Origin: Phragmites australis
Taxonomy: Eukaryota; Streptophyta; Magnoliopsida; Poales; Poaceae
NCBI RefSeq assembly: GCF_958298935.1
Contig: NC_084922.1
Location: 5,582,501 to 5,646,500, forward strand
Length of the DNA: 64,000 bases
Reading direction: 5' to 3'
Under the pieces are notes generated by a model. That model was not told where the DNA came from. It worked only from the letters and a program-made list of their open reading frames with translations, and searched no databases. A program made the translations under genes and the position numbers. The number at the start of each line of letters is the position of its first letter. The stretch's first letter is position 1. Below are positions 1 through 11,515 of the stretch, piece by piece.

Positions 1-681
1 ATTTCGTGTGGGAACTAGTCCACTCTTCTCCAATGTCTAGACTTCTTTGCTAGTACAATAGCTTTCGATTTCTTCGAGAGGTGCTTCTTCGAGCTTTTCT
101 TCCCGACTCTCTTTTCCTTCTTCTTTGGGCTCTTTGGGGGAGAAGGAATTAAAGCTGGAAGCGAGGCTGCCAGATGCAGAGGAGACGGTGAAGCCGGCTT
201 CTCTAGAGGAGGACAAGGTAGTAAAATTGTCTTCTCTAGAAGTGAGGGGCGCAGTGGTGGTGCACTTGAAGCTCGCCCAGACTAAGATGCACTGCAGACC
301 ATGATGTCGCCCCTCTTCAACTGGATTCTTTGACGAAGAGCTTCACTCAGAGTTGTGATTTCATCATGGGGGGGGGGGGGGGAGCTCCAACACATGATAG
401 GTGGCGTAACCACGGTATAGCCATCACGTATCCAGACCGTATATAAGATATGGACATCTAGATCCACATGGCCCCCCTGCAACCTCCATTTGATACCCAC
501 CATTCCTAATTATAAGGCTGTAGGGTGTGGGCCCTTCTAGTAGGTCCATCGTTTCTGGCTCACTCACGTCGGGTACAGGTTGATCGACCACCTTGGAGGC
601 ACATCTACTCTTCCATGTAGTTCTGGGGCTAACTACCACTGGGATGGAAATCTCTATTCCATGTGGTGCAATCATTTGCAT
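1..681 (-). pseudogene. CACTA (En/Spm)-associated ORF relic
   Basis: Read on the minus strand, positions 681 to about 424 encode a segment containing GPTPYSLIIRNGGYQMEV. After a frameshift near 480 the reading continues in another frame with VWIRDGYTVVTP and then ITTLSEALRQRIQ, ending near 282. A lysine- and serine-rich tail follows towards position 1. This order (GPTP-C/Y-SL, GGYQ-EVA, RDGYAVV, LG-AL-QRIQW, basic tail) matches, from memory, the second protein of grass CACTA transposons. The frame changes at least once, and a run of 15 G (368-382) interrupts it, so I call it broken. The element continues beyond the left edge. Assignment rests on remembered family resemblance. Confidence 0.5.
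368..382. repeat. 15-base G homopolymer
   Basis: Uninterrupted G run inside the CACTA-type relic. Similar runs occur at 27739-27755 and 29676-29689. Length is likely polymorphic or prone to sequencing error. Confidence 0.9.
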
Positions 682-968
682 GATATTTGTTAAACTTTCT
701 GGGTGATATCACCTGTCAATGTATCCACGTCCACTGCACCCGACTTCTTCCTATTCTTGTAGATTCCAAGGTCTTCGAAAAAGCCGTATTTCCAGCCCCG
801 GAAACTGGATGCACCTCGTACTCGACCTGGGTGCCCTAGGGTTCCCAGCGTTGCTCAGAGAACATCATTATAACATCCTAAGTTTTAGCATATTAGTTTG
901 CAAAATTCACTCCAAATTAAAAAAAATTATAATTAATTAAACCAAATAAAATCAAGAAGATATGTATA

Positions 969-971
<3 letters not shown>

Positions 972-1009
<38 letters not shown>
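972..1009. repeat. (TA)n microsatellite
   Basis: About 38 bp of alternating A and T near the start of the solo LTR. The related LTR on the other side of the window has a mixed CA/CG/TA tract at the equivalent place (48062-48175). Confidence 0.9.
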
Positions 1010-1011
<2 letters not shown>

Positions 1012-1685
1012 TTGGCTAAGTATTCCAAAAGGCACTACATTAATTTCTAGACCTATCCAATCATTAATTGATTCATGTGCTTGGTTTATTGTTCTTATGG
1101 TTCTTTGAGTGGAGGTTTGAATTTGAATATCTCTCAAATTTGAATCTACTCTTAGTTTCCATTCAGCTTAAATCCAATTTGAATTCAAATATTTTGAATT
1201 TAAATCATCTTCCAAATCTCAAAGCTTTACTCCCATTTCATAATTCAAATATCCCTATTTGACTTTATACCAAGTCCAAAGTCAAATCCGAATTCAAATG
1301 TCTCCATTTGAATTTAAACCGAAACATTTTCTTTTCTTCTCTCCCCGAGCCTAATCTCTCCCCCATGTTCCCTTTTTATGCGGCCCAGCCAATCGAACAA
1401 CCCAATCGGCTGGCTTCTTTGCCTGTCTCCCACACTTGGGCCGCAGACACGACGCCGGCACAGCCTCCCTCGTGTGCGCAGCCAGCCCGCCTGCTCGCCC
1501 GAGCCAGCGCGAGCCTCGCCGTCCACGTGTCACCCATCCATCAGTCTCCCACGGACATTGTCGTCTCCCTTCTCCAATGCATCGCCACGCACGCTGTCTC
1601 ACAGCACTGCGACGATCAGCACACTCAATGTGCCAGCAACTTGCCTCCCTCGCATGCGCTCTCTCGCTCTTTCTTCCCCTCTCAA

Positions 1686-1716
<31 letters not shown>

Positions 1717-1725
1717 TCTCTCTCC
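1686..1725. repeat. (CT)n tract
   Basis: Nearly pure CT repeat in the C-rich part of the LTR, about 170 bp upstream of its TATA box. Such tracts are common in plant promoters and leaders. Confidence 0.85.
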
Positions 1726-1897
1726 TGTAGCACAAGCGCCTGACATCGCTTGACTTTCGTTACCCCGTGGCTGCGTCGGCTGCAGCCCTGCCACCGCCGA
1801 AGAGCCACCATATTGTGAGAAATATCACAATTGCCATCGTTCTGGTCACCATGGGTAGCACGACATGCAGTGCAGCCTCTCTATTCACCCCTCCCTC

Positions 1898-1905
1898 TAT
1901 AAATA
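1898..1905 (+). promoter_or_regulatory. LTR TATA box (TATAAATA)
   Basis: A consensus TATAAATA lies in a C-rich context on the LTR's sense strand, about 1 kb from its start. It is a good candidate for the retrotransposon core promoter (U3/R boundary). Activity cannot be judged from sequence. Confidence 0.55.
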
Positions 1906-3220
1906 CAGCAGCTGGTCCCCTCCATTCCTCTTACTTCCAATCTGCTCCGCCGCCACTGCCATTCCTCCCTATTGCGACCTTGTCATTGCCATTCTGTCCC
2001 AGTGGGCTGTCGAAGAGCACCAGGAGGTCACCGTCGTACCGGTGTCGCTCTCCATTGACCAGAATCCCAACAGGGGTGCACCCGCGTTGGAATCCGAGCC
2101 GCTTCTCCACCACCGCTCTGTCGCTTCACCTGTCGTCATCCTGCCCATCACCGTTTTCGAGCTCAATGAGCATCCATGTCCCCTTGCGTAACCTCATAGC
2201 TAGCATGTCACGATCCTAGCGCTCTCTCTTCACATAGCAGCGTGCAGCCCCGTGTTTTTGCTCTGCGTTCATGCTCTCGCCAGTGTGCTTATGCCCTCTG
2301 TATGTGGTCCGGCCATTGTGCCGCGTAGCCCAAGAACGTTAGGCTCCTTTTCCTTACAGGTTGAATGTGCGTAGTGTAGTGTAGGCCATCCCAACCGCCT
2401 CGGGTCGTGCCCTAGTGGGCCAACCAGTTCCTGTAGCTTGCAACTAGCCAGCCTAACCCGAGTGGGCCGAATATTGTGCAACCCAACACTATGCGGTCCA
2501 GGCCAAAGCCCAGCTCAATCCGAGCCCATTTCGGCATAACCGGGTACTATGTATGTGGGTCCCACCGATTACTATTTAGTGGGTCCCACCTATAAATAGT
2601 AGAATTTCATATTTTTTAATTTAATTTTAGATTAAATCTTTCGGTGGTCGTAACTTCTCTGTTCAGGCTCCGATTTTGGTGATTCTTTCACCAAAATTCA
2701 TCTAAATTTGACATGTACCTATCTATCACAGTGTGATATCTAGTAGGGCTTATATGGTTTTCAAATTAGTGTTATTTGATTCTTCTCTAGTATAGTTTGT
2801 TATTGATCATGGGTGTTGTGCAAGAAGCATTAGTAGCCTAGAGGATCCTGATTACGACCAAGGATTAGAGGAGAACTTCAAAGAAGGCAAGTCTTATCTC
2901 CTTGATCATATTGAACCTATGTTTTCAAATAATCTACATAATCAACTAAAATTGGACTTATTATTGCATATGCTATGTATTGCGTTTTCTTTCAAACTGC
3001 TTATAGTAGTTAATCCTATCAAACAATTTCCATGCCTTAAATGTTATCATCCAGATTGCATGTCACCCTAGGATTTACCTGTCATTATCTATATTTACAT
3101 CGGACGATGCCATGATATTTAGTATGCATACGATTGAATACGTCTCCTTGAAGACGTCGCCTTGAAATGCATATCTTCGAAGACATTGCTTCACTATTTA
3201 TAAAATTAACTCATATACCA

Positions 3221-3290
3221 TGAATCCTTGATGGTTGTGAATTCCTTGATGGTTGTGAATTCCGTGATGGTTGTGAAATCCTTGATGTCG
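3221..3290. repeat. 18-bp tandem repeat, about 4 copies
   Basis: Four consecutive units of the form TGAATTCCTTGATGGTTG (3221-3237, 3238-3255, 3256-3273, 3274-3290). The homologous LTR copy near 46175-46215 has only about one unit, so this is a copy-specific expansion. Confidence 0.85.
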
Positions 3291-4344
3291 TGTGGGATAT
3301 GAAGGGTGATGTGTAAAAATGAGTGAAAACTGTTTTGGCAGGGCAGGTAGAGCAGTACTTTGGATAAGGATGCTCTTGGGCGCTTTGGTTACCTTTCTGG
3401 TATTCATTGCAAGAAGATGTATGCCCTGACTGCTTAAGAACCGAGTCATTACACTGTCATGCTAAGCCACATTAATGCAACCATGCGTCATGTATGGGAG
3501 GGACTTTAATTTTCTTTCACCAGACTAGGTTGGACATCATACTAGGCGGCTGGGGAGCAGCGAGGGGTCAGACGATTGAAAGGATTGAATGGCCTAAGAG
3601 TGGGTGGGTAAATTGGGCTATTAAAAAATTACTCCTACAGAATTCTAGAATAAGAAGTAACCTTAGCTTAAATGAATTGAAATATGACTACACGATCAAA
3701 CTAGATGGATGTATAAAAAACAAGCAAGCTAGAACACAAAGTAAATACGGAAAGTAAAGCTTGCAAGTAAGTAAATGCTCAAATATAAATACGGAAAAGT
3801 AAGGAGATGGACAAGAGAACACCATTTTTTCCCCAAGGTATCGAAGAGTTAGCACTTCCCCTAGTTCTTGTTGGAGCATCCATAAAGGATATAGCTCCTC
3901 TCTGAGTCACGAAGTCTCAAGTGCGCACTCATGATTGTCATTTCTCCATCTCTGGATTGGCGGGCATCAAACCAAGCACATAGTTCTTCTTGAGGCTCCC
4001 ACAAGAACTCCAACAGCTCACCGAGAAACCCCCAATCACCAAATATCAGCTAGGTGTTGCCAACCACCAAAAGTTACAAGCCAATAGCTTCACTTGACCA
4101 GGATCAAACCTAAACTACAGCTAGATACACACTTGCTACTCTCCAAGCACTAAAGATGTCGTTAACCTTCAATTAAGAACTTTGGAATTTAATCAAGTGT
4201 GCTCTCTTGCTTCTTGATGATGCACAATGTATAAGCTCTTCTGGGGTTGCAAGAGAACCAACTGAAACCAAGTGATGGGGTTTTTATAGGCTAGAAATCC
4301 AAATTTAGCCGTTGCCTAACAACCCACTTTTTTTTGTTAACACT

Positions 4345-4665
4345 GGATAATCCGGTATCTCCTTACAATCACCAGACAACCTGGTGAGTGCCCACTGTGC
4401 CAGCTGTCATTAGCCATTACTGCTGAAAAATGATCCGGTGGATTCATCCGGTGCGACTTAGTTCATCACCGGACCATCCGATCAGAAGAACCAAGCCAAA
4501 CTACCCTTTGCAATCTTCTCCGCAAAAATTAGTCTGGTGATTCCTCTTTTCCTTCACCGTAACATCCGATTAGAAGAATCAAACCAGACTACTCTCTGCA
4601 ATCTTCTCTGTAGAAATTAGTCCAGTGATTCCTCTTTGCCTTCACCGGACCATCTGATGAGTGTA
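4345..4665. repeat. Array of degenerate ACCGGA-N-TCCGGT palindromes (left LTR copy)
   Basis: Repeated near-palindromes resembling CACCGGACCATCCGGTG occur every 30-90 bp, separated by related spacer text with a shared CTTTGCAATCTTCT-type segment. They sit upstream of the LTR's minus-strand TATA motif, so they would belong to U3. Confidence 0.75.
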
Positions 4666-4734
4666 GCATCTTCTGCAACATGAACTTGATGAAGTTCCTC
4701 TCTGGTGCAATCCACACTATGGCATAAAAGACTC

Positions 4735-5340
4735 AGACCTACTCAACATATCTGTCCACACCTGTGAGCAGAGCTATGAGACCTGGGATGGTGTCAAAGT
4801 GTTGCCTCACGTATACTCCCCCTGCAGCCAACTGCATGTTGTGCCAGTTGAGCGTCATGTGTTGACTCAACTTGACATTCTTCCTGATATAAGAGTGGAA
4901 AAGCTCTCCTGCAGAATGGTGCAGAACCTGTAATCTACCCCCTCATCTTTGACTGGGGGAAACCACTTATCGATTGTCACAAACATCATTTTCTTGATCT
5001 TTGGCAACTTGTAAGAGGTCAAGTCACGCAAATAAATCTTTCCCTGGGGTTGAGGCTACTCTGTCTGCTCTGGCTCAAACAGCTTCTGCTCCTCCTCCTC
5101 TGCCACTGGCTCCGGACAAGCCCTCTTCTGGTTGCTTGACTAGCCGAAAGGCATCGAGCCCATCCCCGTTGTAGGATGGGTGCGGATGGACCGACGAGGA
5201 GGTGAAGCGATGTCTCTGATCCCAAAACCTCGCTGAGCGTCAGCTGCACCTACCTCTGCAATGGTACGATCAATTTCTTTCTAAGCCTTTGACTTCTTCT
5301 TCTTCGACTGCTCAACGCCTTGCCCTTGCCCTTATCACTG
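4735..5340 (-). pseudogene. Decayed retrotransposon coding relic, family unknown
   Basis: Minus-strand reading from about 5340 gives a basic, lysine-rich start, then GFGIRDIASPPRRS, then PEPVAEEEEQKLFEPEQTE. It goes on to KIYLRDLTSYKLPKIKKMMF and a tryptophan-containing segment (DKWFPPVKDEGVDYRFCTI). After a frameshift near 4880 it continues with LNWHNMQLA and RQHFDTIPGLIALLTG. There are at least two in-frame stops (after MPFG and after EQTE) and one frameshift. It lies between the two partial LTRs, so it is the internal region of this element. The layout suggests a gag-like or accessory retrotransposon protein, but I cannot name a domain. Confidence 0.45.
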
Positions 5341-6017
5341 CGCTCCTAACACATCTAACAGGTAGAAAGATGAAAACGAATGTGAGAGCACTTCGGATTT
5401 TAAGGATTTGAAATGAAATTTACCCGAGACTGAACCCTAAGCATGAAAATGATACGAATAGGGATGAACATGCTATGGATTCGAGATAGAGACACTAGCA
5501 ATTGACAAAATTCAAGAGATTGACTTCAAATTTGAAAAATATGATCAAATTTGGCATTAATTTGAGGTAAATTTGCATGATTTCGCTTGAATTTGAATGA
5601 ATTTATTGATTCAAGCACAAACTTGGATCAACATGTCCCTAACTCAGGACAAGCCAAGCGCATAGCTATTCTCATGGCTCCCACAAAAACTCTAAGAGCT
5701 CACCGAGAAACCCCCAATCACCAAATATTGGCTAGGTGTTGCCAACCACTAAAAGTAACAAGCCAATAGCTTCACTTGACCAAGATAAAGCCTAAACTAT
5801 AGCTAGATACACACTTGCTACTCTCCAAGCACTAAAGATGTCCTTAACCTTCGATTAAGAACTTTGGAATTTAATCAAGTTCACTCTCTTGCTTCTTGAT
5901 GACACACAATGTATAAGCTCTTCTAGGGCTGCAAGAGAACCAACTGAAACCAAGTGATGGGGTATTTATAGGCTAGAAATCCAAATTTAGCCATTGCCTA
6001 ACAACCTAGTTTTTTTG

Positions 6018-6670
6018 TTAACACCGGATAATCCGGTGAGTATCTCCTTACAATCACCAGATAACCCGGTGAGTACAAACTTCGTAGCCCCACAGAGCTA
6101 GCTGTCATTAGCCGTTATTGCTGAAAAATGATTCGGTAGATTCATCCGGTGTAACTTAGTTCATCACCGAACCATACGATCAAAAGAACCAATCTAGACC
6201 ACCCTTTGCAATCTTCTTTGTAAAAATTAGTCCTGTTATTCCTCTTTGCCTTCACCGGACCATCCGATCAGAAGAACCAAGCCAGACTACCCTTTGCAAT
6301 CTTCTTTGCAGAAATTAGTCTGGTGATTCCTCTTTGCCTTCACCGAACCATCTAGTGAATGTAGCTTCTTCTGGAACAAAAAATGCTCCAGTGCTCCCAG
6401 TTTTCCATAACTGGATAATCTGGTGGGTTCAGCTTCAATTTCCCCTGGAAATATTTCTTCTGCTAAAAAATCTTCGGTGCCCTCACGGTGTAACACTGGA
6501 CCATCTGGTGCAACACTTCGAAAATTTTAGGACACGTGTCACCTAGAAAAGGTTCAGGTGATGCCTGCAAGTTAACCATCATACCATTTAGTCAACTCAT
6601 TTGTTTTCTATCTGAACCAGGAGAAATGATCCGGTGAGAACTAGAGTCACATCGTTGGACTATCCGATGA
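6018..6670. repeat. Array of degenerate ACCGGA-N-TCCGGT palindromes (right LTR copy)
   Basis: Same motif as at 4345-4665, here longer because the right LTR keeps its full U3. At least eight recognisable units vary by single substitutions around ACCGGA, CCATC and CCGGTGA cores. Confidence 0.75.
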
Positions 6671-8287
6671 GGCTAACTTCACTAAGCTCGTCCAATTCAA
6701 TCTTTTCTTGAGCTCTAATTTCACGACATCTCAGCCATGGACTTCTATAAGCTTCACAGCGCTAGAGATTCACAAGTATGTATCAAACCAAGTCTAGACT
6801 CATCTAGGTCAAGCTACTACTCTTAACCTCTCTTTATAGTATGATCAAAAATACTAAGGAAGAAGACCTATACTACTTTAAGTGTCCTTCCTCTTGTGAC
6901 ACATAGAACTAGAAGATCCTTAATTCGATGCACATCTCCTTTGGTCGTCCATATAATCACCTTAGGGACCAAGAATACCTAATCATCATTGTGAACTAAA
7001 ACTTTTGATACCCTTCGAAACAAATTTTTTAATCATAATGATACGATTGTCACTAATCACTGAAACACTTATCACTTACCTAGAGGCCTAGATGCTACAG
7101 CGACCACCTGCCCCTCTATTTGAATGTTCCAAGAACTGGCCAACGGCTTAAAAGGGCGCTGGCATTCAGTACAAGGCCTCTAGTACTTGGGGTATCTCAT
7201 AGAAACGCCCAGCAGGAAAGATGATTGAAGTGTCTCGGTATGATTCGCTCCTTCGCTCACAATAGATGGAGGCTGAGCATATCGTGTGGGTACAGTGTAC
7301 AACCTCTACAGAGTGTAAAACTATTTAAATAGTCGTATCCACGGTCATGGATATGCAAAAACAGTAACAATCTTGATTAGACTTTAGGTGCATGTGTCTT
7401 GATGAGTGAGTGTGTGGACTAGATGTCCATGTGACGAGGTTGCTGACTCAATCCGCCAAGATCTGTGCGGTACTAGAGGTACACCAGATATGATAATAGG
7501 GACTGCAGAGTGAGGTGTAGTCCCTCTCAGGACTGAAAAACCCCCAGATATATAACTTGCTTCCTAGTTTTGAACTATTTTAAACTGTTTTGAAGTTAAC
7601 AATAGAGTATGCAACTTAATCCCAACATAAACTGCTTTGCACTTAAAACTAAGTCATAAAGTCTTATCCTTGAAATACCCTTAATGCATCTATCAACCAT
7701 TCGAAATAGTATAACGCTTGCTGAGTACTTTCCGTACTCACTCTTGCTGTCATATAGATGTGGAAACTGAAGCTGACTTCGCTGGAGGAGAAGGCGAGGA
7801 TGAACAGTAGACTTAGAAGTCGCATTCGCACCCTAGCTACTTGTGACTTTGGGTCTTTGTCTTCCGCTGTGCTTTTGGCCGTTAGGCCAGGTTTGTAATT
7901 TACCATATGGTTTGTAACCTTTTGTGCTCTCAACCTTAAAACTTATGTTCGAAGTTTGGCTGTGATACTACAACTGTCACATTATGCATATACAACTATT
8001 ATACTATGCATATCAGCTACTTAATTCAATGACTGATACAAAAGACATAGGAGATTCTGGGCTCAGGGTCTTACAATGATGTTCCCTAACTCCGGTGAAA
8101 GAACATTAACTAGTTTCGGCTATCTTTTATTTTATTTTTTCTGCAATTAACTAGGTTTCGTTATTTCTAAATGTGATTTCTCTTCTTTCGGATAGCTCAC
8201 CCCTTGCACGCAAATATGACTGTGACATTTCGAGAATTACAACCAAGGATTCTAGTGGTCGTCTTTGTCTAACTTTTCATTCTCTGC

Positions 8288-9354
8288 CTACCATTTCACC
8301 CTTTTCCCTACGTACCCGCATGGGCCAGTCCTGTGGTTGTGCTTGTTCCTAACTTGAAACTGCTTCTTCTCCTCACTCTTCTTTTTGAACTGCTCTGAGT
8401 TCTTCATCTGCACAAAAGCTTCCCAATGTTCAACTTTCAAGTGCTTGTAGCTTTCGAAGGGCGCCACCCCTTTATCTAAGTACTGATTAACAAGATTGCT
8501 CTTAAAGATTTGGTGAAGTTTCACGATCATTTTCATTGTTGCCTTGACCGTGGCATTCGTTTGATGCTCACTCATGTTTTCATGGTACTCCAGATACTCC
8601 TTGATGACATTATCAAACAAGCTCCTCTTCGCTTCATCAGTGAGGTCATCAAACTTAGTCATTATTAGCACCATCTCCCGAGCAATGAGCCATACGACCC
8701 TCCAGAATCTATTCAAGGCCTTTTCATCCATAGGCAGTCCGTCTTTATGTCCTTGGCTTTTGGGCTTCTGCACCACAACCAGTTATCTCACTTGGAGAGT
8801 GCGGTTCCCCACAGCCATGTGACGGGTCAGAGGATGTTGTCGAAGATGCATTGGTAGATATCTAAAAAAAGAAAGAGAGAGAAAAGAGATAAGGATATAG
8901 GTAGAATAGGATGCCATGCAAATTAGTAGATAAGGAGTAAATGATGCCAAGAGTGCAATAAAATAGAAATTGGAACAAAGTGATAGCACCAAAATGTAAA
9001 GAAAATATAGAAGATGGGACATGTAATGAAGATGGGACGGAATGTTGCTTGCTCGCATGAGCCAAATATGCAAACAATGATTGCATTGACTCATCTCAAT
9101 ACCTCTTCGGCGGGATCATAGTTGGGGCTATTTGCCCGACATCGGCTCTCCCACTCACATGGAACATGTCTAGAGCTGTGCCACGAGCACTCGCTTTTAC
9201 TGCTGTCGGAGGAGGACAACGGGTGCGGGCTTAGGCTCCTATCCGACCTCCTGCTTGTATCCACCCCATCTTGTGCCGGGGCACACTGTAGTGTGAGCAT
9301 CCTTTGTGCTTGTAGTTTCTTAGGAGTAAACAATCTAGCTAAATGGATTCTCAT
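8288..9354 (-). pseudogene. Plant transposase relic (Ptta/En/Spm, PF03004-like)
   Basis: Minus-strand 8776-8288 encodes 162 residues with the order LNRFWRVVWLIAREM, KFDDLTDEAKRSLFDNVIKE, a basic helix, WEAFVQMKNSEQFKKKSEE, and NKHNHRTGPCGYVGK. The W-x-F-V...S-E-x-F...S...NKxNR...H-x-xG pattern is typical of the plant transposase family often found as the second protein of CACTA-like elements. A separate serine-rich, arginine-rich minus-strand stretch (9354-9091) could be an upstream exon; an AT-rich gap separates them. The basis is remembered motif order. Confidence 0.5.
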
Positions 9355-10205
9355 ATCTGCATGCTTTAACTACAATCAACAATATTCTCACAGATTCATG
9401 CCCATCATTTTTAAGTCCTTGAAATATAGAGCATCCCCATGATTGAAATAGCAAGACAGCTTATTACATTTAGGAATGCAACATGATCCCAGTGAATTAA
9501 TCCATATTCTATAATCATAGTTCTTAATTCAATTTTTTTGCAAATAAATGCATAAGGAAAAAGTTATGTCGAATAGGATTAATTGAAACATACTTTCCCC
9601 ACAAGCTATTATGCACAAAGCAAATTATAATAGTATCATATATGGTTTACATTCCATCCTAATGAAAACTCTTTCTATTGTCTTTAGTCCTAGCTCGGTT
9701 TGGTTTAGTATGATTAGTCTCCCTATATAATCACAAGCATACAAATGCCCGAAGGCTAGTCTAGTCCTCACCAATATCTTGGTTGACATTAATTTTCATT
9801 AAGATGTCTATATATGCATTTTAGTATACTTGGTATGCTCCTGGCAGTACAAAGAAACATCAACCATGAAAATAACATACAGAGGTTTGAAAATACTATA
9901 ACAACCATTAGATATATGGAAAGAAAAATATTTAGTGAGTGGACATAAATGGAAATTTGGTACTCCACCATGGACATAGCACAACTTCAAAGAGCAACCA
10001 TTCTTAAAATCTGAAAATTAATCTTAATTACAGTGGTAATTTATGGAGTAGTAACATTTTAAACTAACCCAACCAACGACTCTAGGGTTCACTCTTTTAA
10101 ATCTTGCTTTAATAGCCACGCTATGTAGGAGTCATCCAAATTAATTGGCTTCTCTAATGATTGCAAGTAAAAGCAGGTTAATCATGTGGTTCATGTGAAC
10201 ATGTA
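9355..10205. other. AT-rich intergenic DNA, nothing recognised
   Basis: Low-complexity AT-rich DNA. Short minus-strand frames (9789-9990) give hydrophobic peptides with no motif. I see no element ends. Confidence 0.5.
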
Positions 10206-10206
10206 T

Positions 10207-10680
10207 TTTTCCTAGAATTACAAGGGAGAGGGAGGAACAAGGATGGATGACGAGCCTCACGTCCTGGTGGTGGAGCTCAAGGAGAACACTGTCGGGATCA
10301 AGCTGGACTGGAGCAGGGAGACTAGGGCGATGGGTACAGCTTAGAGGTGGTTGCTGGCCATGGAGAGGAAGAAGATGGTAGATGAGTTGGCCCTCCTCGG
10401 TGGACGGTGTGGACGGTGGTCAGCGGAGCTTCTGGTGGGACATCCTCTTGCGGCTCCAATCTACGGTCCCATGGGGGCGGGGAGGGCGGAGGTCGGTCAC
10501 CTGGTGCTTGGAGGCGACTTGGGGACGAGGAGGCTGGCGGCAATCATCTTCCTCCTCGGTGTGGCTGCTTGACACAGTGGAGGCGTGTGGTGGAGGGCGA
10601 AGGCCGGAGGCCGGCTGCCTAGTGCTTGGAGGGGACGAGGAGGCTAGAGGTGGTGACGCTAGTTAAGGCTAGGATTTAGG
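10207..10680 (+). other. GC-rich open segment, unrecognised
   Basis: A sudden GC-rich block within AT-rich surroundings. A frame beginning near 10240 reads DEPHVLVVELKENTVGIK before a stop at about 10343; a second frame (10351-10572) is open for 73 codons. All three plus frames stay open for 70-90 codons, as expected from GC content alone. It could be a captured gene fragment at the CACTA border. No family recognised. Confidence 0.3.
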
Positions 10681-10705
10681 CAATATGACATGGAGAAGAG
10701 CTGGG

Positions 10706-10835
10706 ACTCAGCTTATATAATGGTCATAGGTGAAGGGTGAAACCTGTCACCCATCACCTATGAACACTACCTGTCACTTATAATAAGTCTTAGGTGACGG
10801 GTGAAGAGTATCACCTGTCACCAATAACTGAACAC
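10706..10835. repeat. CACTA subterminal repeats, left side
   Basis: Inverted and direct copies of GTGACGGGTGA and TCACCTGTCACC, including a foldback TCATAGGTGA...TCACCTATGA at about 10726-10762. Comparable repeats are found at 15080-15500. Confidence 0.6.
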
Positions 10836-11177
10836 CAGATGATCCACAACAAACATGACTAAGCGCCGAAGATCACGCTGGATAGAAGTCCAGGAGGATG
10901 GAAAATTTGTCGATTTTTAGAAGAGATCGTCGGAAGGTCCGGTGACAAGCTGACAAACACACCAGACCAATTTGAGCATACCATGGAGTTCTGAATGCCA
11001 AATAAGTTGGTGATGATAAAATTGAATTCGCTATACGATTTTCAAGAGATCAGAGAGAGCTGCCAGAAATCTGAACGCTGGATGATCCGCTGAGGAAGAA
11101 AAGAAAAGCATCAGACCATCCAATGAAGAGAAAAAGATTTTGCTGAACTAAAATTCAAATAACTTGAAATCAAAAAT

Positions 11178-11395
11178 ACAAATTTGACATTAATACTACA
11201 AATTTGACATTAATATTTCAAATTTGACATTAATATTACAAATTTAATGTATACAAATTAAAATTTGACATTAATATTGCAAATTCAAATAACTTGAAAC
11301 CTAAGATTCAAATTTGACATTAATATTACAAATTTAATATATAAAAATTCAAATTTGACATTAATATTACCAATTTGACACTCAAATTCAAATTC
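11178..11395. repeat. AT-rich minisatellite, CAAATTTGACATTAATATTA
   Basis: About nine direct copies of a 20-21 bp AT-rich unit with substitutions and two short interruptions. It lies downstream of the CACTA transposase C-terminus. Confidence 0.85.
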
Positions 11396-11515
11396 ACCGT
11401 TTTCGTGCTTTCTGGATATGGATCCCTTCTTTATGGTTGGAGCGCAGGTATGGAGTTTTTTTGGTCAGCGAAAGGTTGGCACAATTACAGTAGCTAAAGA
11501 GAGGATTTCATCGAA

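Larger units (their letters stand above)
3572..7104 (-). mobile_element. Deleted LTR retrotransposon nested in the solo LTR
   Basis: The inserted segment is 3577-7099. On the minus strand it begins TGTAGCATC (ending at 7099) and ends near ATCCTTTCA (3577). ACGAT (3572-3576) and GCGAC (7100-7104) may be a decayed 5-bp target duplication. Two partial direct LTR copies are present: right copy about 5645-7099 and left copy 3577 to about 4690. They align closely over 3999-4690 and 5676-6370. Between them lies about 950 bp with a decayed minus-strand coding stretch. The left copy lacks the first part of U3 and the right copy lacks its 3' end. A related solo LTR lies at 59855-61600. Minus-strand TATAAAAA/TATAAATA motifs (about 4285 and 5965) support the orientation. 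Confidence 0.75.
864..8080 (+). mobile_element. Solo LTR (Gypsy-like), split by a nested LTR element
   Basis: The LTR runs from 869 (TATAACATCCTAAG, a decayed TGTAACATCC start) to 8075 (GGGTCTTACA). It is flanked by ATCAT (864-868) and ATGAT (8076-8080), an imperfect 5-bp target duplication. Without the 3.5-kb insertion at 3577-7099 it is about 3.7 kb. Parts of it align with 44181-48272 elsewhere in the window: the start resembles the reverse complement of 47.9-48.27 kb, and 2507-3576 and 7100-8075 resemble 45518-47438. It has a C-rich leader (1300-2500), a TATA box and a (CT)n tract. No internal domain remains, so it probably formed by LTR-LTR recombination. Open frames in the C-rich part (1308-2219) have no recognisable product. 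Confidence 0.8.

Noticed and set aside
952..1137. Open frame ending in repeated IYIYIY
   Set aside because: Product of the (TA)n microsatellite; the non-repeat part matches LTR sequence, not a gene.
1308..2219. Several overlapping open frames of 100-150 codons on both strands
   Set aside because: They lie in the C-rich leader of an LTR, are rich in S/P/L or R/E from the (CT)n tract, and have no domain.
8574..8822. Plus-strand 82-codon frame
   Set aside because: Antisense shadow of the transposase relic at 8288-8776.
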